NCBI GenBank assembly: GCA_002778195.1
Contig: PCDI01000007.1
Coordinates: forward strand, 1,909,337-1,973,336
DNA from: Raffaelea ambrosiae
Taxonomy: Eukaryota > Ascomycota > Sordariomycetes > Ophiostomatales > Ophiostomataceae
Length of the DNA stretch: 64,000 bases
Reading direction: 5' to 3'
The translations under genes and the position numbers were made by a program. Shown in pieces: positions 36,109 to 45,632 of the stretch. The notes beneath the pieces were generated by a model that was given only the letters and a program-made list of their open reading frames with translations, had not been told where the DNA came from and searched no databases. Numbering within the stretch: position 1 is the stretch's first letter; each line of letters opens with the position of its first letter.

Positions 36109-38092
36109 TTAGTGGTGGAAGAGGCGGATATTTTGCTCAACAAAGGTGATACCAAGCTTCTCCGCAGTCTCAAAGACCGGTTGGTCGTTCTGGCTGCCTC
36201 CTGGCGCAGCAATATACTTGGCTCCTGAGCGAGCAGCACGGTAGACGTTGTCGGTGAAGGGGAACTTTTTGGGGGTTGTTAGCTGGTACGTCGGCCACAA
36301 TGCATGAGATGAGAAGGAAGATCACAAAAAAAGAAAGAAAAAAAAAAGAAAGAAAGAAAGACCCTTACAAAAGCATCGCTCGACACGGCCACATCGGTTA
36401 ACTTGGACAGCCACTCCTCGCGCTCCTGTTCCGAGAATGCCTCCGGAACAGTCTCGAACACGGCCTCAAAAGCCTCGCGCTCCGGGCCAGCCTTGGGCAG
36501 CTGGCCGCTAACCAGCAGGTCAATGGCGTTGCTCTTCTCGGGGCGCTTGGTGCCCTTCTTCCAGCGAATCGCCAGCACGCGGGGGTTGAAGCGCATCCAC
36601 CAGTTGTCGGCCTTGTCACCAGCCAGACGTGTGCAGTGGATGCGGGACTGCTGGCCGGCACCCAGGCCGATGATCTGTCCCCGGGCAGCATAGCACACGG
36701 AGTTGCTCTGGGTGTACTTGAGGGCAATAGTGGCCACGGTCAGATCGCGCAGGGCAGACTCCGAGAGCGGGTCCGCGCCCTTGGGGGTGATGATGGTGCT
36801 AAAGGACTTGGGCGAAATGGCGACGTCGTTGCGGTGCTGGGACAGGGTGACGCCGTAGACGCTGCGGGTCTCGCGACTGGACGGCTCGTACTCGGGGTCG
36901 ATCTGCAGCACCAGGTAGCGACCGCCCTTCTTCTTCTTGAGAATGGCCAGTGCCTCAGGCTCGTAGCCGGGAGCGATCACGCCGTCGGACACCTCCTTGC
37001 CGATGATGGAGGCCGTGGCTACGTCGACAACGTCGCTGAGGGCGATCATGTCACCGAAGCTACTCATGCGGTCAGCACCGCGGGCACGGGCATAGGCCTG
37101 AGCTAGGGCAGACGTCTCGATACCCTTGATGTCGTCGACCATGTAGACCTTGCGCTCGTCGGGCGTGAGGGGCGTGCCAATGGCAGCACCAGCCGGCGAG
37201 ACGTGCTTGAACGAGGCAGCTGCGGGCAGGCCGAGGGCGGCCTTGAGGTCCTTCACCAGGGGCCAGGCATTGAGGGCGTCGAGCAGGTTGATGTAGCCGG
37301 GGGCGCCGCCGAGGACAGTGAAGGGCAGACGGCCCTCCTTGACGTAGGCAGCAGCAGGCTTCTGGTGCGGGTTGGCACCGTAGCGCAGGGTGATGTGCTG
37401 GAAGCCATCACCAGCGTACTGCTTGCGGAAGAAGTCGGCAATAGCGGCGTCGTAGTCGGCAGTGTGTTCAAAGGCCTTGAGGGCGTACAGCTTGCGGCTT
37501 GTCTCCTTGATCTCGCCGGCCTCGAGCTCGTTGATGAACTCAGCATAGTCGGCCGGGTCACTGAGGATGGTGACGCGGGTGTGGTTCTTGGCGGCCGCGC
37601 GCAGTAGGGTCACACCACCAATGTCGATTTCCTCGACGGCCTCGGGCACCGTGACGTTGATCTTGGAGACGGTGTCTTTGAAAGGGTACAGGTTGCAGAT
37701 CACATAGTCGACCTTGTCAATGTTCTGCTCAGCGAGGTCCTTCTCGTCGGAGGCTAGATCACGGGCAAGGATACCGGCGTGGACAGCCGGGTGGAGGGTC
37801 TTGACGCGGCCAGCCAGCATCTCGGGTGCCTTTGTGATCACAGAGATGTCCCTAGAAAGCGGGAGAAAAGACGAAACCAAACGTCAGCACAGCAAGCAAT
37901 TGAAGAGTGCCCATTGGGCCAGGCCCAGCATGCAGCAGCTTACTCCACCGGAAACCCAGACTCGCGGATCATCTTGGCTGTGCCTCCTGAGGCCAAGATG
38001 CGCACATTGTTCTTGACAAGACCCTTGGCCAGGTCGAGCAGGCCAGTCTTGTCGTAGACCGATAGGATGGCGATCCGCTGCTGGTTACCCAT
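36109..38092 (-). CDS. ADE17: Bifunctional AICAR transformylase / IMP cyclohydrolase
   Basis: Catalyses the last two steps of purine biosynthesis: formylation of AICAR with 10-formyl-THF, then ring closure to IMP. Cytosolic. Three exons: 38092-37944, 37851-36369 and 36264-36109, giving 595 residues, the usual length for fungal Ade16/Ade17. The N-terminal IMP cyclohydrolase (MGS-like) domain shows AILSVYDKTGLLDLAKGL, ASGGTAKMIRESG and GRVKTLHPAVHAGILARD. The transformylase domain shows LRYGANPHQKPAAAYV and ASFKHVSPAGAAIG (the Lys-His of KHVSPAG is catalytic), then SNSVCYAARGQIIGLGAGQQ. The last exon encodes FPFTDNVYRAA and ends EQNIRLFHH, the conserved C-terminus. All junctions are in phase. 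Purine supply commonly represses such genes through Bas1-type control; no site is claimed here. Confidence 0.96.
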
Positions 38093-39765
38093 TGTTGCGG
38101 TCTTGTTTAGGGTCGAGGAGGGTCAGGGAGGAGTCAATTGGTGCTGTTACAGAATTCACAGGTATCGTGAGAAAGAGAAAGAACCAAGGCGTTGACTTGT
38201 CTAGTTTCTCGGCCCTTCACGTAGCTCGAGTCGCAAATCCAATCATACAAAAAATTTAGACAAAAAAAAAACCGTTTTAGGAAATGACGAGACCTTGACC
38301 CCACGTTCAGTCTCGTGCCTAATCCCGTGTATAGTCTCGTGATAATCCATATTTAGGTCACGTGGAGATCTGGACAGAGGAAGAAGTATCCACACCGCTG
38401 CCTGGATTGGTAACGACGAGTACATCTCGTACTCCAACTAGTTGTGGCTGTTCCCGGATGTTTCGTCATCATGGCTGCCCACCACCGCTGATCACAGGTT
38501 AGTGCCCAGGGCGTTGCGTGTCCCTGTCAATCATCGCAGCTCTCATTCGCCAGCAGCCAAGCCGTGTTGGGCTTTGCCGAGACAAGTCAAACGAAAAGTC
38601 TGTCTGCCTTGGGTGAGTGGGAGAGCAACGCACACCGTAGCATCCAGAAGATTGGCAACAGCCCAGATTTCAGGCAACCAGAAGCATGCTCTGAACTGTA
38701 TGGTGTGCGTCTTTCCTCCTATTTGTTTATTTTTCAGTCCGCTGTTCTTGTCCCTTTTTTTTTCTGTTTTGGGCCATTCCCCTCTGTTGTCTTGGCTGCA
38801 GAAGAGAGGTCACACGGAAAGTCTCAAGCCTGTTTCAAGAGGGGGCCAAGACCGACCAACGCGAACAACGACAGGTGGACAGAGTACGCGAGGATGCGCT
38901 TGTAGTGCAGTGCCTTGCCGTGCCTCTTTCGTAGCAGGCCGTTTCTTGCCAAGGTTGCCGGTTGACGTGCTCGTGTCCTTGGTGGCAGACCTGGTGGTCC
39001 ATTAGCACAGAGCGGAGCTCGACATGGGGCAGGCCGGCAGAAAGAAAAGATATTCTGTCCTGTCTGGACTTCCGTGGATCAAGGGCTGCACGTCTCGGTC
39101 CCGAGATTGGCTGCGTTGCGGCATTGCAGGACGATGGCGTCTGAATGGCTGCACGACGGCCGGAACTTCTGGACGCTGATGAATGGCTGATGCAGCAGCT
39201 TCCCTCAACCTCAGCCCAGGCTGACCGGGTTCTGCGGTCTTCTGGTCCTTCTTGTCCTCTCTTGTCTTTCTTGGGGGTGGGAAGAAGGATGCGCACGACG
39301 CAGTAATACGGACTCAGCCACGTTGGCACCGCATACTGCCATGGGTGGTCTTGGGGTCCCCGTCCTGTGTTTCCGATTTGCTAGTTTTTTAATAGAACAA
39401 CCAGCCTTCCCCGTTGTAGGAGCTTGTTACGGTCCGTTAAACAGTGTACATGTGTATTTTGTTAGTTAAAAGAGCCTCCCCCTGCTGTCGTATGCATTAT
39501 TGTGCTGGCCTGGATCTTTTCTTCGTCCCTGCGTTTCCGATATTTTGCTGTCTCCTTGATTTGTCGGCTCTGGGTCTTTTTCGTCCGAAAAGTTCTATTC
39601 GTTTTTTGTTTTTTAATTCTAGTCGATCTTGAGGCACAAGGCTGAAGTACAGCCTGCTTCTACACCGAGAACTGTTGTCACTCAGTACCCCGCGGCGCCA
39701 GCAACGGTAGCTACATCTACCACCTCGACCGCGCAGTGCGCATCACCTCGCACAGTATCCCAACA
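38093..39765. other. Long intergenic region between divergent genes
   Basis: Upstream of ADE17 (minus) and of the PPAY membrane protein (plus). It carries a GTGAGT donor-like site near 38612 and T-rich stretches, so part of it could be a spliced 5' leader of the plus-strand gene. No coding sequence is supported. The last 170 bases are T/C-rich, then CA-rich, as in fungal 5' untranslated leaders. Confidence 0.4.
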
Positions 39766-40464
39766 ATGGGTTACCCTATCGCGCATCTCCTAGCCAAGTC
39801 TCTCGCCCGCCGGGACGATGACCACCACAAGGGCAGCCCATTTGGCGACTACGACGGCGACGACGACGACGACGACGACAACGACTACCATGGCTTTGGC
39901 AGCTTGAGCCGCAATCACAACAGCCTGAGCACGGGTGCAATCATTGGCATTTCAATCGCTGCTGCTGTCGTCTTCATTGCCCTGCTTTCCCTGTGTCTGT
40001 GCTGCTGCATCCGCCGACGGCGCCGCAGACAGGCCGGCCAGACCATGGACCTGTCAGTCAAGCAAGACGGAGAACTGCTGGGGCGGAGACGCACAGGCTC
40101 TTCGGCATCCTCGTCGCTGGTGCCATTCCCAGGATCCGCAGTACAGAACCAAAGTGGTATGACCCGGTTTGCCAAGTATGCAAACCCGTCGTTCTCTAGT
40201 GCACCGAGTGCAGAGAGCGTGCCGCTTCAAGACGTGCCCAGCGTGCCAACTGCACAGAGCGTGCACAGCCAACCGACTACGCAAGGAGAACCGAATCGGC
40301 AAAGTTTACGGGATGACCCGCCGGCCTATGAGGAGGCAGCCAGCATGCAACCGCCACAACGGGCGTCGCTCGTTGCCCCGGTGGACGGTTTCCAGCGGTA
40401 TCGCTCCCTTATTATTCACGACGACCCGGAGGCCAAGGCCGGGTTGACCAGCCATGCAGCCTAA
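39766..40464 (+). CDS. Single-pass membrane protein with PPAY motif, unknown function
   Basis: A 232-residue protein in one exon, beginning MGYPIAHLLAKSLARRDDD. A short luminal/extracellular part is very rich in Asp, Gly and His, with seven consecutive Asp near residue 35. One transmembrane helix follows (TGAIIGISIAAAVVFIALLS), ending in a cluster of cysteines (CLCCC, possible palmitoylation) and six arginines, which places the C-terminal part in the cytosol. The tail is Ser/Pro/Gln-rich and disordered and contains DDPPAYEEA, a PPxY motif of the kind bound by WW domains of Rsp5/Nedd4 ubiquitin ligases. There is no cleavable signal peptide. The layout resembles fungal single-pass adaptor or sensor proteins; no family name is recognised. 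The role as a WW ligand is inference. Confidence 0.75.
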   Translation: MGYPIAHLLAKSLARRDDDHHKGSPFGDYDGDDDDDDDNDYHGFGSLSRNHNSLSTGAIIGISIAAAVVFIALLSLCLCCCIRRRRRRQAGQTMDLSVKQDGELLGRRRTGSSASSSLVPFPGSAVQNQSGMTRFAKYANPSFSSAPSAESVPLQDVPSVPTAQSVHSQPTTQGEPNRQSLRDDPPAYEEAASMQPPQRASLVAPVDGFQRYRSLIIHDDPEAKAGLTSHAA

Positions 40465-41464
40465 TGTTGCAAAGAGCTAGGGATATTGTTGCCCAAGTGA
40501 TCCTGAATGCCTAGCTCAATGGTCAGTGGTCCATCAGTGACATAGTTACGACGTCGACATAACAAGTTTACTGACTCTTTATGTTGCATTCTGTTTAGAT
40601 GGATCCAAGAACTTCAGAGTCGCGTCAGATGTCCCCCAAACACTGATCGTCGGCAAAACTCGGCATGCCAATGCGACCAGGACCGACACCTACGAGTACA
40701 TCTGAAGTCCGAATTTGCTTTGTTAGATGGAAAATGATACATGGGATCGCTCCATCACCCCCCCCCCCCCCCTATAGATACCCCAGAAAAAGGCATGCTC
40801 ACCTGGCATTTGGTGCCATATTACTCGACTGAATGCGAGCTGAATATAACTTGAACACATAGTTATATACATATATTAGAGAGGGTCATCCTCTCTAGGC
40901 CAGTAATGATACGTTTGTTTTGTTGACTCGCTGTCACCCCAAGAAGGCAATGGCAATGATGCAACACTTTCCCATCGTAGAGCGGCCAATATTGTCGACA
41001 ATTCATTTGCTTTGGACGCAAGGAGCCAAGGAGAATGGAAAGATCGGTGAGATTCAAAATCGAGGCGCTGAACAGAGAAAAGTCAGCTGTCTCGCTGGGA
41101 AAGAAAAAAAAACAAAAAAAAAACTCCCACTTGCAGCCTAACACCACAGAAAACAATGAATATCACCAGATCAGGTCCTCGCCATGCTCACGAAGCAGAA
41201 CATCTTGTTCTCTTGCTTCGCTTGCCTCGGAGGTTGCCTTTGCGATGTTGGCGCCCCGCCACGATGTCAATTGCGCCCTTTTCCACGGAGCGCTCCCGCC
41301 GCTCCATTTCTCAGCTGCGGCGAAACACTCTCCCGCTAAATTGTTTCGCCCAGTGCTTACATGTGCGCCAAAGACGCTCTTATCTCGACACTTCGGCATC
41401 CAGCCACAGCACACAAGATAGGGTTTCTTTTCAGTCAACACCAGGAGGACGGGCACAATCAATC
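40465..41464. other. Intergenic region and possible N-terminal extension of the AlaX gene
   Basis: A C-run of 14 lies near 40759-40772. From 41156 the frame of the next gene is open without a stop and contains an ATG at 41264, so the last 200 bases may be translated (see finding). No other gene seen. Confidence 0.4.
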
Positions 41465-42369
41465 ATGGTGAGTCTCGCCGACAGAAATGAAATACACGTT
41501 CCTCCAACCTGAAAGCTGACGCTTCCCCGTCTCAGGCAGCTCCAGAAGGCAGCACGACCAAGCTCCTTTACCAGCACGATGCCAAACTCTACACGGTGCA
41601 AACCACCATCGAGGAGGTCATCGCCTTTGACGATCTGGACCCGGCCAGTCGCGGCCTCTTCAAGCAGGGAGGCCCCGAGCACTTTGCCGTTGTCACGCGG
41701 GAGACCATCTTCCATCCACAGGGGGGCGGCCAGCCATCCGACGAGGGGACCTTGACGGGAGGCGATGGTGGACCTGTATTCCATGTGTTCCTCGCACGCA
41801 TGGACGTAGTCCAGCCAGAACGCGTTTTGCACTTTGGCCGTTTTGGAGAGGCGGGTGGCCAGGCAGTGATCCCCTTCACCCCCGGCCAAACCATCAGTCA
41901 GTCCATTGATGTGGACAAGCGCCTCCTCTACTCCCGTCTGCACACTGCTGGGCACGTCCTCGGCGCTGCCGTGCGACACCTGGTTGAAAGTGAAATCCCC
42001 GGTTTTGACGAACTCAAGGCATCGCACACCCCCCAGCAGGCCGCCTGCGAGTTCCGGGGCAAAATTGAGGGCAAGTGGTTGTTGCCTATCCAGGAAAGGG
42101 TGGACGAATACATTGCAAAGGCGATGCCGGTGGAGATTGACTGGTGGGATGCGGAGGATTTCCGACGGAACGGCCTGGAGCGGCTCCTGCCTGACAAGTC
42201 GCCAGCACCAACTGCCGCCAAACTGAGGGTGGTCAAGATCATCGGCGCCGAAGTTTACCCGTGCGGCGGCACACACGTGGACACGACGGACCTCTGCGGG
42301 ACAACCAAGGTTAACAAGATCTCGCGGAGCAAAGGCACATCAAGGGTGTCGTATTCTGTTGCTACATAG
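41465..42369 (+). CDS. AlaX-type alanyl-tRNA editing protein
   Basis: Stand-alone homologue of the alanyl-tRNA synthetase editing domain, expected to hydrolyse mischarged Ser- or Gly-tRNA(Ala). Exon 1 may code only the ATG (41465-41467), directly followed by a GTGAGT intron; exon 2 is 41536-42369; total 278 residues. The zinc and catalytic motifs are complete: HTAGH at 137-141 and CGGTH at 244-248. The HPQGGGQPSDEG block (GGGQ) and the KIIGAEVYPCGGTHVDTTDL end are characteristic. The upstream frame is open and in phase, with an ATG at 41264 that would add 67 Ser/Arg-rich residues resembling a mitochondrial presequence, so a longer isoform may exist. The C-terminus ends shortly after ISRSKGTSRVSY, as in AlaX-M proteins, without the synthetase core. 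Confidence 0.88.
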
Positions 42370-42854
42370 AGCTCGAGGTCGTCGGTTATTGAGGGGGTCA
42401 AAAAAATATGAACAAGCACAGGGCAAAGGAGGCAAGCTAGATCCGAAGGCGCCAGGTGGAGAAAAATACATACCATAAGCTTTCACTCTTAACGAGCATT
42501 TTTGGGGAACGACCTTCACACATCCACGTCTTATTCCTTGAAAATTTCACGAGCCTGCTTCAGCAGCCTGGCCAGGAAGTGTCATGATGATTCATTTCTT
42601 GCGAATGGGTGTCCCTTCCGTAGTATTTTCCAAACTAAACCGTAGTTACTTAATATTACAGATTATTACAGGTCCGTGAAGTCAGATTCTCGTAGACAGC
42701 CATCCTTGTATGCGCCTTCCCCGCCCATTCGAGCCCAGACGCTCTTTGCAAGTATCACAAAAGAAAGAATAAAAAATGACGAAAGACTGGCGATCCTGCC
42801 CATTTCATAACCATTAATCACCCATACATCACACATACACCAACCATACATAAA
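42370..42854. other. Intergenic region between convergent genes
   Basis: AT-rich, 485 bases, containing the 3' ends of the AlaX gene and of the disordered-protein gene on the other strand. No gene seen. Confidence 0.4.
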
Positions 42855-45632
42855 TCAACCATCGTGCCCCCACAAAGCTTGCTCCATGCCCAGTCCTACG
42901 GCGCTGATGCGAATCGCCTTCTTTCTCGGCAGGGGCAGCGGTGCTTCAACAGGCGAGTCGGGGCGTGGGATGCCTGAAAAGACATCCTCAGCCATGTTAT
43001 CCGCTGCCAATCCGTTTTCAACGGTAGGGTCGATTGGGTCGTCCACGATGTGGACCCGCACCTCTTCATCGAGAGCCCGCGAGTGTCTCTTTGACTTTGT
43101 ATTGCGTGGCTGGTAGCTGGCGGCTTGTCGAACACGATCCGTAGCAGCCGGAGGGAGCAAAAAATGTGTGCTCTGCCTGTTGACCGAGCCTTGGTCCAGT
43201 GGCGATGGCCCCGCGGGCGACTCGTAGCTCACGCCATCATCAAAATCCAAGAAGTCACTGAGATCAGGACTAGGTTCGGCGCTGTAGTAGTCATCATCAT
43301 ACTGATCGCTGACGGCCATAGCACTTTGCATGCTCGGCTGCTTATTGTGGCTATTGCGGTTGTTGAAAGACCTTGTAAAGACTGGGCTTGGCATGCCACT
43401 GCTGCCTTCTTCGTATGCGCTCTGTGTCGGTCCATATTTTTCTGACAAAACAGACGAGGCTTGACGGCTATGGGTCCCCTGGCGCAGCGGGCTTCTGGTA
43501 GAAAGGGGAGAAGCAGGGCCATCACCAATGTGCAGAGGGAAGTTGATTGAATTTCGATTGGCCAACCGGGGCTTCGGGGCGTGCAACTCCGGACTCCTAC
43601 TCGTAGTTGTCCGATGGGATCGCGGTGACACCTTTGGCTGGTAGACGCCACTTGGAAAATCTAGAGTCTCCTCCTGCTCCTCCTCGAACTCGGCGATGAT
43701 CGACTCGCGCATCCTTGCCTTTTTCATGCGAAGCGCTGCTAGCAATTTCTCTTCTTGGCGAGTGACGGCCATGAATCGGGATTGGCTATTCGGGGAAGAA
43801 TTGCTGCGACTCGAAGCAGCTGTGCTCAAACTGGCAAGGCTCCCGAGACTGCGACCAGAGCGAACAGACCTTTCATCGGCGTCAAACCGTGGATCATGGT
43901 GTACGTGGTGATAATATAGATCGGCGCTGGTAGGTGAAAGAGGCGGCGTCGGCTGGTTCAAGTGGCTCATGTCGTATGGCTGGGGTGGGTGGCGAACGCC
44001 AGATTGAACGGGAACCATTGTGACAGTCTTTGCTTCTTGAACGACGCAGCTGTCCTGTCCGAACGACTGTATGGTATTATTTGAGACCAGAGAAGTTCTG
44101 GATGCCGTAGAGGCGTGCCGGAACAGCCTCGTTGAAGGCCGTGCTGTGCTGTTTGTTGCAAGAGAGGCGTTGCTGAACCGGGTAGCTGCAGTTCGAGGGA
44201 AGACAGAGGCAGGCTCTGAATTATTTTCCGATGCTGGAGAAGCATAATAATAGCTCTCATGCTCTTGGGCCTGCGAACCGGGGACAGAGCTGTGCCACTG
44301 TTCTCTGGCCAGCGCGTCTTCGCTGGATATCTGGGAAGAATAGCCCGATGATGTCTGTGGCAGATCAAAGAATTCCTCTTCATCGGAATCTGACGAGAGA
44401 GACAGAATGCTGGTCTGCTGAAGGTCGACATTCATTAGGCTGTTTCTGGATGCTCTTGACGTTCTCGTGTTTCTGCTTGAGATGCTTGCAGAGCAATCCG
44501 GAACTAGGGAGTGCAAGCTGTGGGTGGCAGGCAGGCTGCTCTGGCTTGCAGATCGAACGGGCACGTCGTTGCGCAACATTGTTGAAATCCGAGCCGCCTG
44601 ACCAGCATAAGGGCTCAGAAAGGTAGCAGACAAGCTTTTCACGGCAGGTGGTGTTGGCTCGCTCAGATAGGACATTGGCTCTTGTTCGATCTCCTCATCC
44701 TGCTCATAAACGTCTCGGACAGACATTCTCTCGTAGTGATCATAGAGGCTTTGCAAGTCGCTGGGCTGTTGCATTGCAGGGGCAAATAGGCTCGGAGGCT
44801 GCGGCAGTGGTCCGTGCGGCGGACCAACTGGCTCCTGGACCGAAGCACGCGTGGTTGGTCGTGAAGTTATCGGCCGTGTGCTTTGGTCAAGCGGCGAGGC
44901 GGACATCATTGACGGCGACCGAGTGACCATATCAGGACCCAAAACAAGACGTTTTGTAGATTTAGCGGCCGAAGTAGCTAAAATGGAAGACCGGCGCGTT
45001 GGGATCAGGTGCGACAAATCCAATCTGGCAGGCTTCTTCCTGTTGATACTGCCGCTCCTGGAGATGGTACCGTCGATGTCCAGCAGCGATTGGGCTTTTG
45101 GGGGCAGGCCCTTGGCCATGGCCGAGTTCGAAGTTTGCTGGGAGATGACCAGAGGCACCTTAGATTTGTCGTAGTATGACATGATCGTCGACGAGGACAG
45201 CCTGCGACGGAGACTGGATGCGTCGGTCGCCGACCGGCGGTCTGAATGGTGCAAATCTGCATAAATAGGATAAATAGGGTCTCCACGTCCCAGAACCCCC
45301 GACTCTTCGTCGAAGTGCTGTTGGCGCGGTGTTGTTGTGTTGACCACCTCTCCTTCTGTCAGGCTTGATAAGCCGCCATCATGGTGGTGGTCGTCATGAA
45401 AATCCTCCGGGCAGTCTTCCTCGCTGACTGTGCTCTCGGAAATAGATATGCTCATGCCAGAGCTTGACCTGGTCTCCCAGTTCCTAGACACGTCCGTGGG
45501 CAAGGGTGGCTGAGAATCGAGGTTGTAATCGGTGCTGCCCAGCAGCTTTTGGGCCTTGTTCCGGGACGGCGGAACGGAAGGGCCCTGTTGCTTAGGCCGT
45601 CGGCCCGGAAGCGGAAAGTTGAACCGAGGCAT
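42855..45632 (-). CDS. Large disordered fungal protein with a short coiled-coil, unknown function
   Basis: One exon coding 925 residues from the ATG at 45632 (MPRFNFPLPGRRPKQQGPSV). A frame upstream is open but has no ATG, so this start is chosen. The chain is dominated by Ser, Pro, Arg and Thr with many RxxS-like sites, as in phosphorylated scaffold proteins. Charged patches include EEDCPEDFHDDHHHDGG near residue 75 and DSDEEEFFDLPQ near 410. The only clearly structured part is a helix around residue 650 (RQEEKLLAALRMKKARMRES) followed by an acidic run, a segment I recall as a conserved feature of otherwise disordered fungal proteins. No enzyme motif, signal peptide or transmembrane helix is visible. 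The conserved C-terminal KKAIRISAVGLGMEQALW may be an interaction motif. Function unknown. Confidence 0.8.
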   Translation of the reverse strand: MPRFNFPLPGRRPKQQGPSVPPSRNKAQKLLGSTDYNLDSQPPLPTDVSRNWETRSSSGMSISISESTVSEEDCPEDFHDDHHHDGGLSSLTEGEVVNTTTPRQQHFDEESGVLGRGDPIYPIYADLHHSDRRSATDASSLRRRLSSSTIMSYYDKSKVPLVISQQTSNSAMAKGLPPKAQSLLDIDGTISRSGSINRKKPARLDLSHLIPTRRSSILATSAAKSTKRLVLGPDMVTRSPSMMSASPLDQSTRPITSRPTTRASVQEPVGPPHGPLPQPPSLFAPAMQQPSDLQSLYDHYERMSVRDVYEQDEEIEQEPMSYLSEPTPPAVKSLSATFLSPYAGQAARISTMLRNDVPVRSASQSSLPATHSLHSLVPDCSASISSRNTRTSRASRNSLMNVDLQQTSILSLSSDSDEEEFFDLPQTSSGYSSQISSEDALAREQWHSSVPGSQAQEHESYYYASPASENNSEPASVFPRTAATRFSNASLATNSTARPSTRLFRHASTASRTSLVSNNTIQSFGQDSCVVQEAKTVTMVPVQSGVRHPPQPYDMSHLNQPTPPLSPTSADLYYHHVHHDPRFDADERSVRSGRSLGSLASLSTAASSRSNSSPNSQSRFMAVTRQEEKLLAALRMKKARMRESIIAEFEEEQEETLDFPSGVYQPKVSPRSHRTTTSRSPELHAPKPRLANRNSINFPLHIGDGPASPLSTRSPLRQGTHSRQASSVLSEKYGPTQSAYEEGSSGMPSPVFTRSFNNRNSHNKQPSMQSAMAVSDQYDDDYYSAEPSPDLSDFLDFDDGVSYESPAGPSPLDQGSVNRQSTHFLLPPAATDRVRQAASYQPRNTKSKRHSRALDEEVRVHIVDDPIDPTVENGLAADNMAEDVFSGIPRPDSPVEAPLPLPRKKAIRISAVGLGMEQALWGHDG

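Noticed and set aside
40500..40570. tRNA-like A-box (TAGCTCAATGGTCAGTGG)
   Set aside because: No B-box GTTCGAnnC at the proper distance and no acceptor-stem complement, so not a tRNA.
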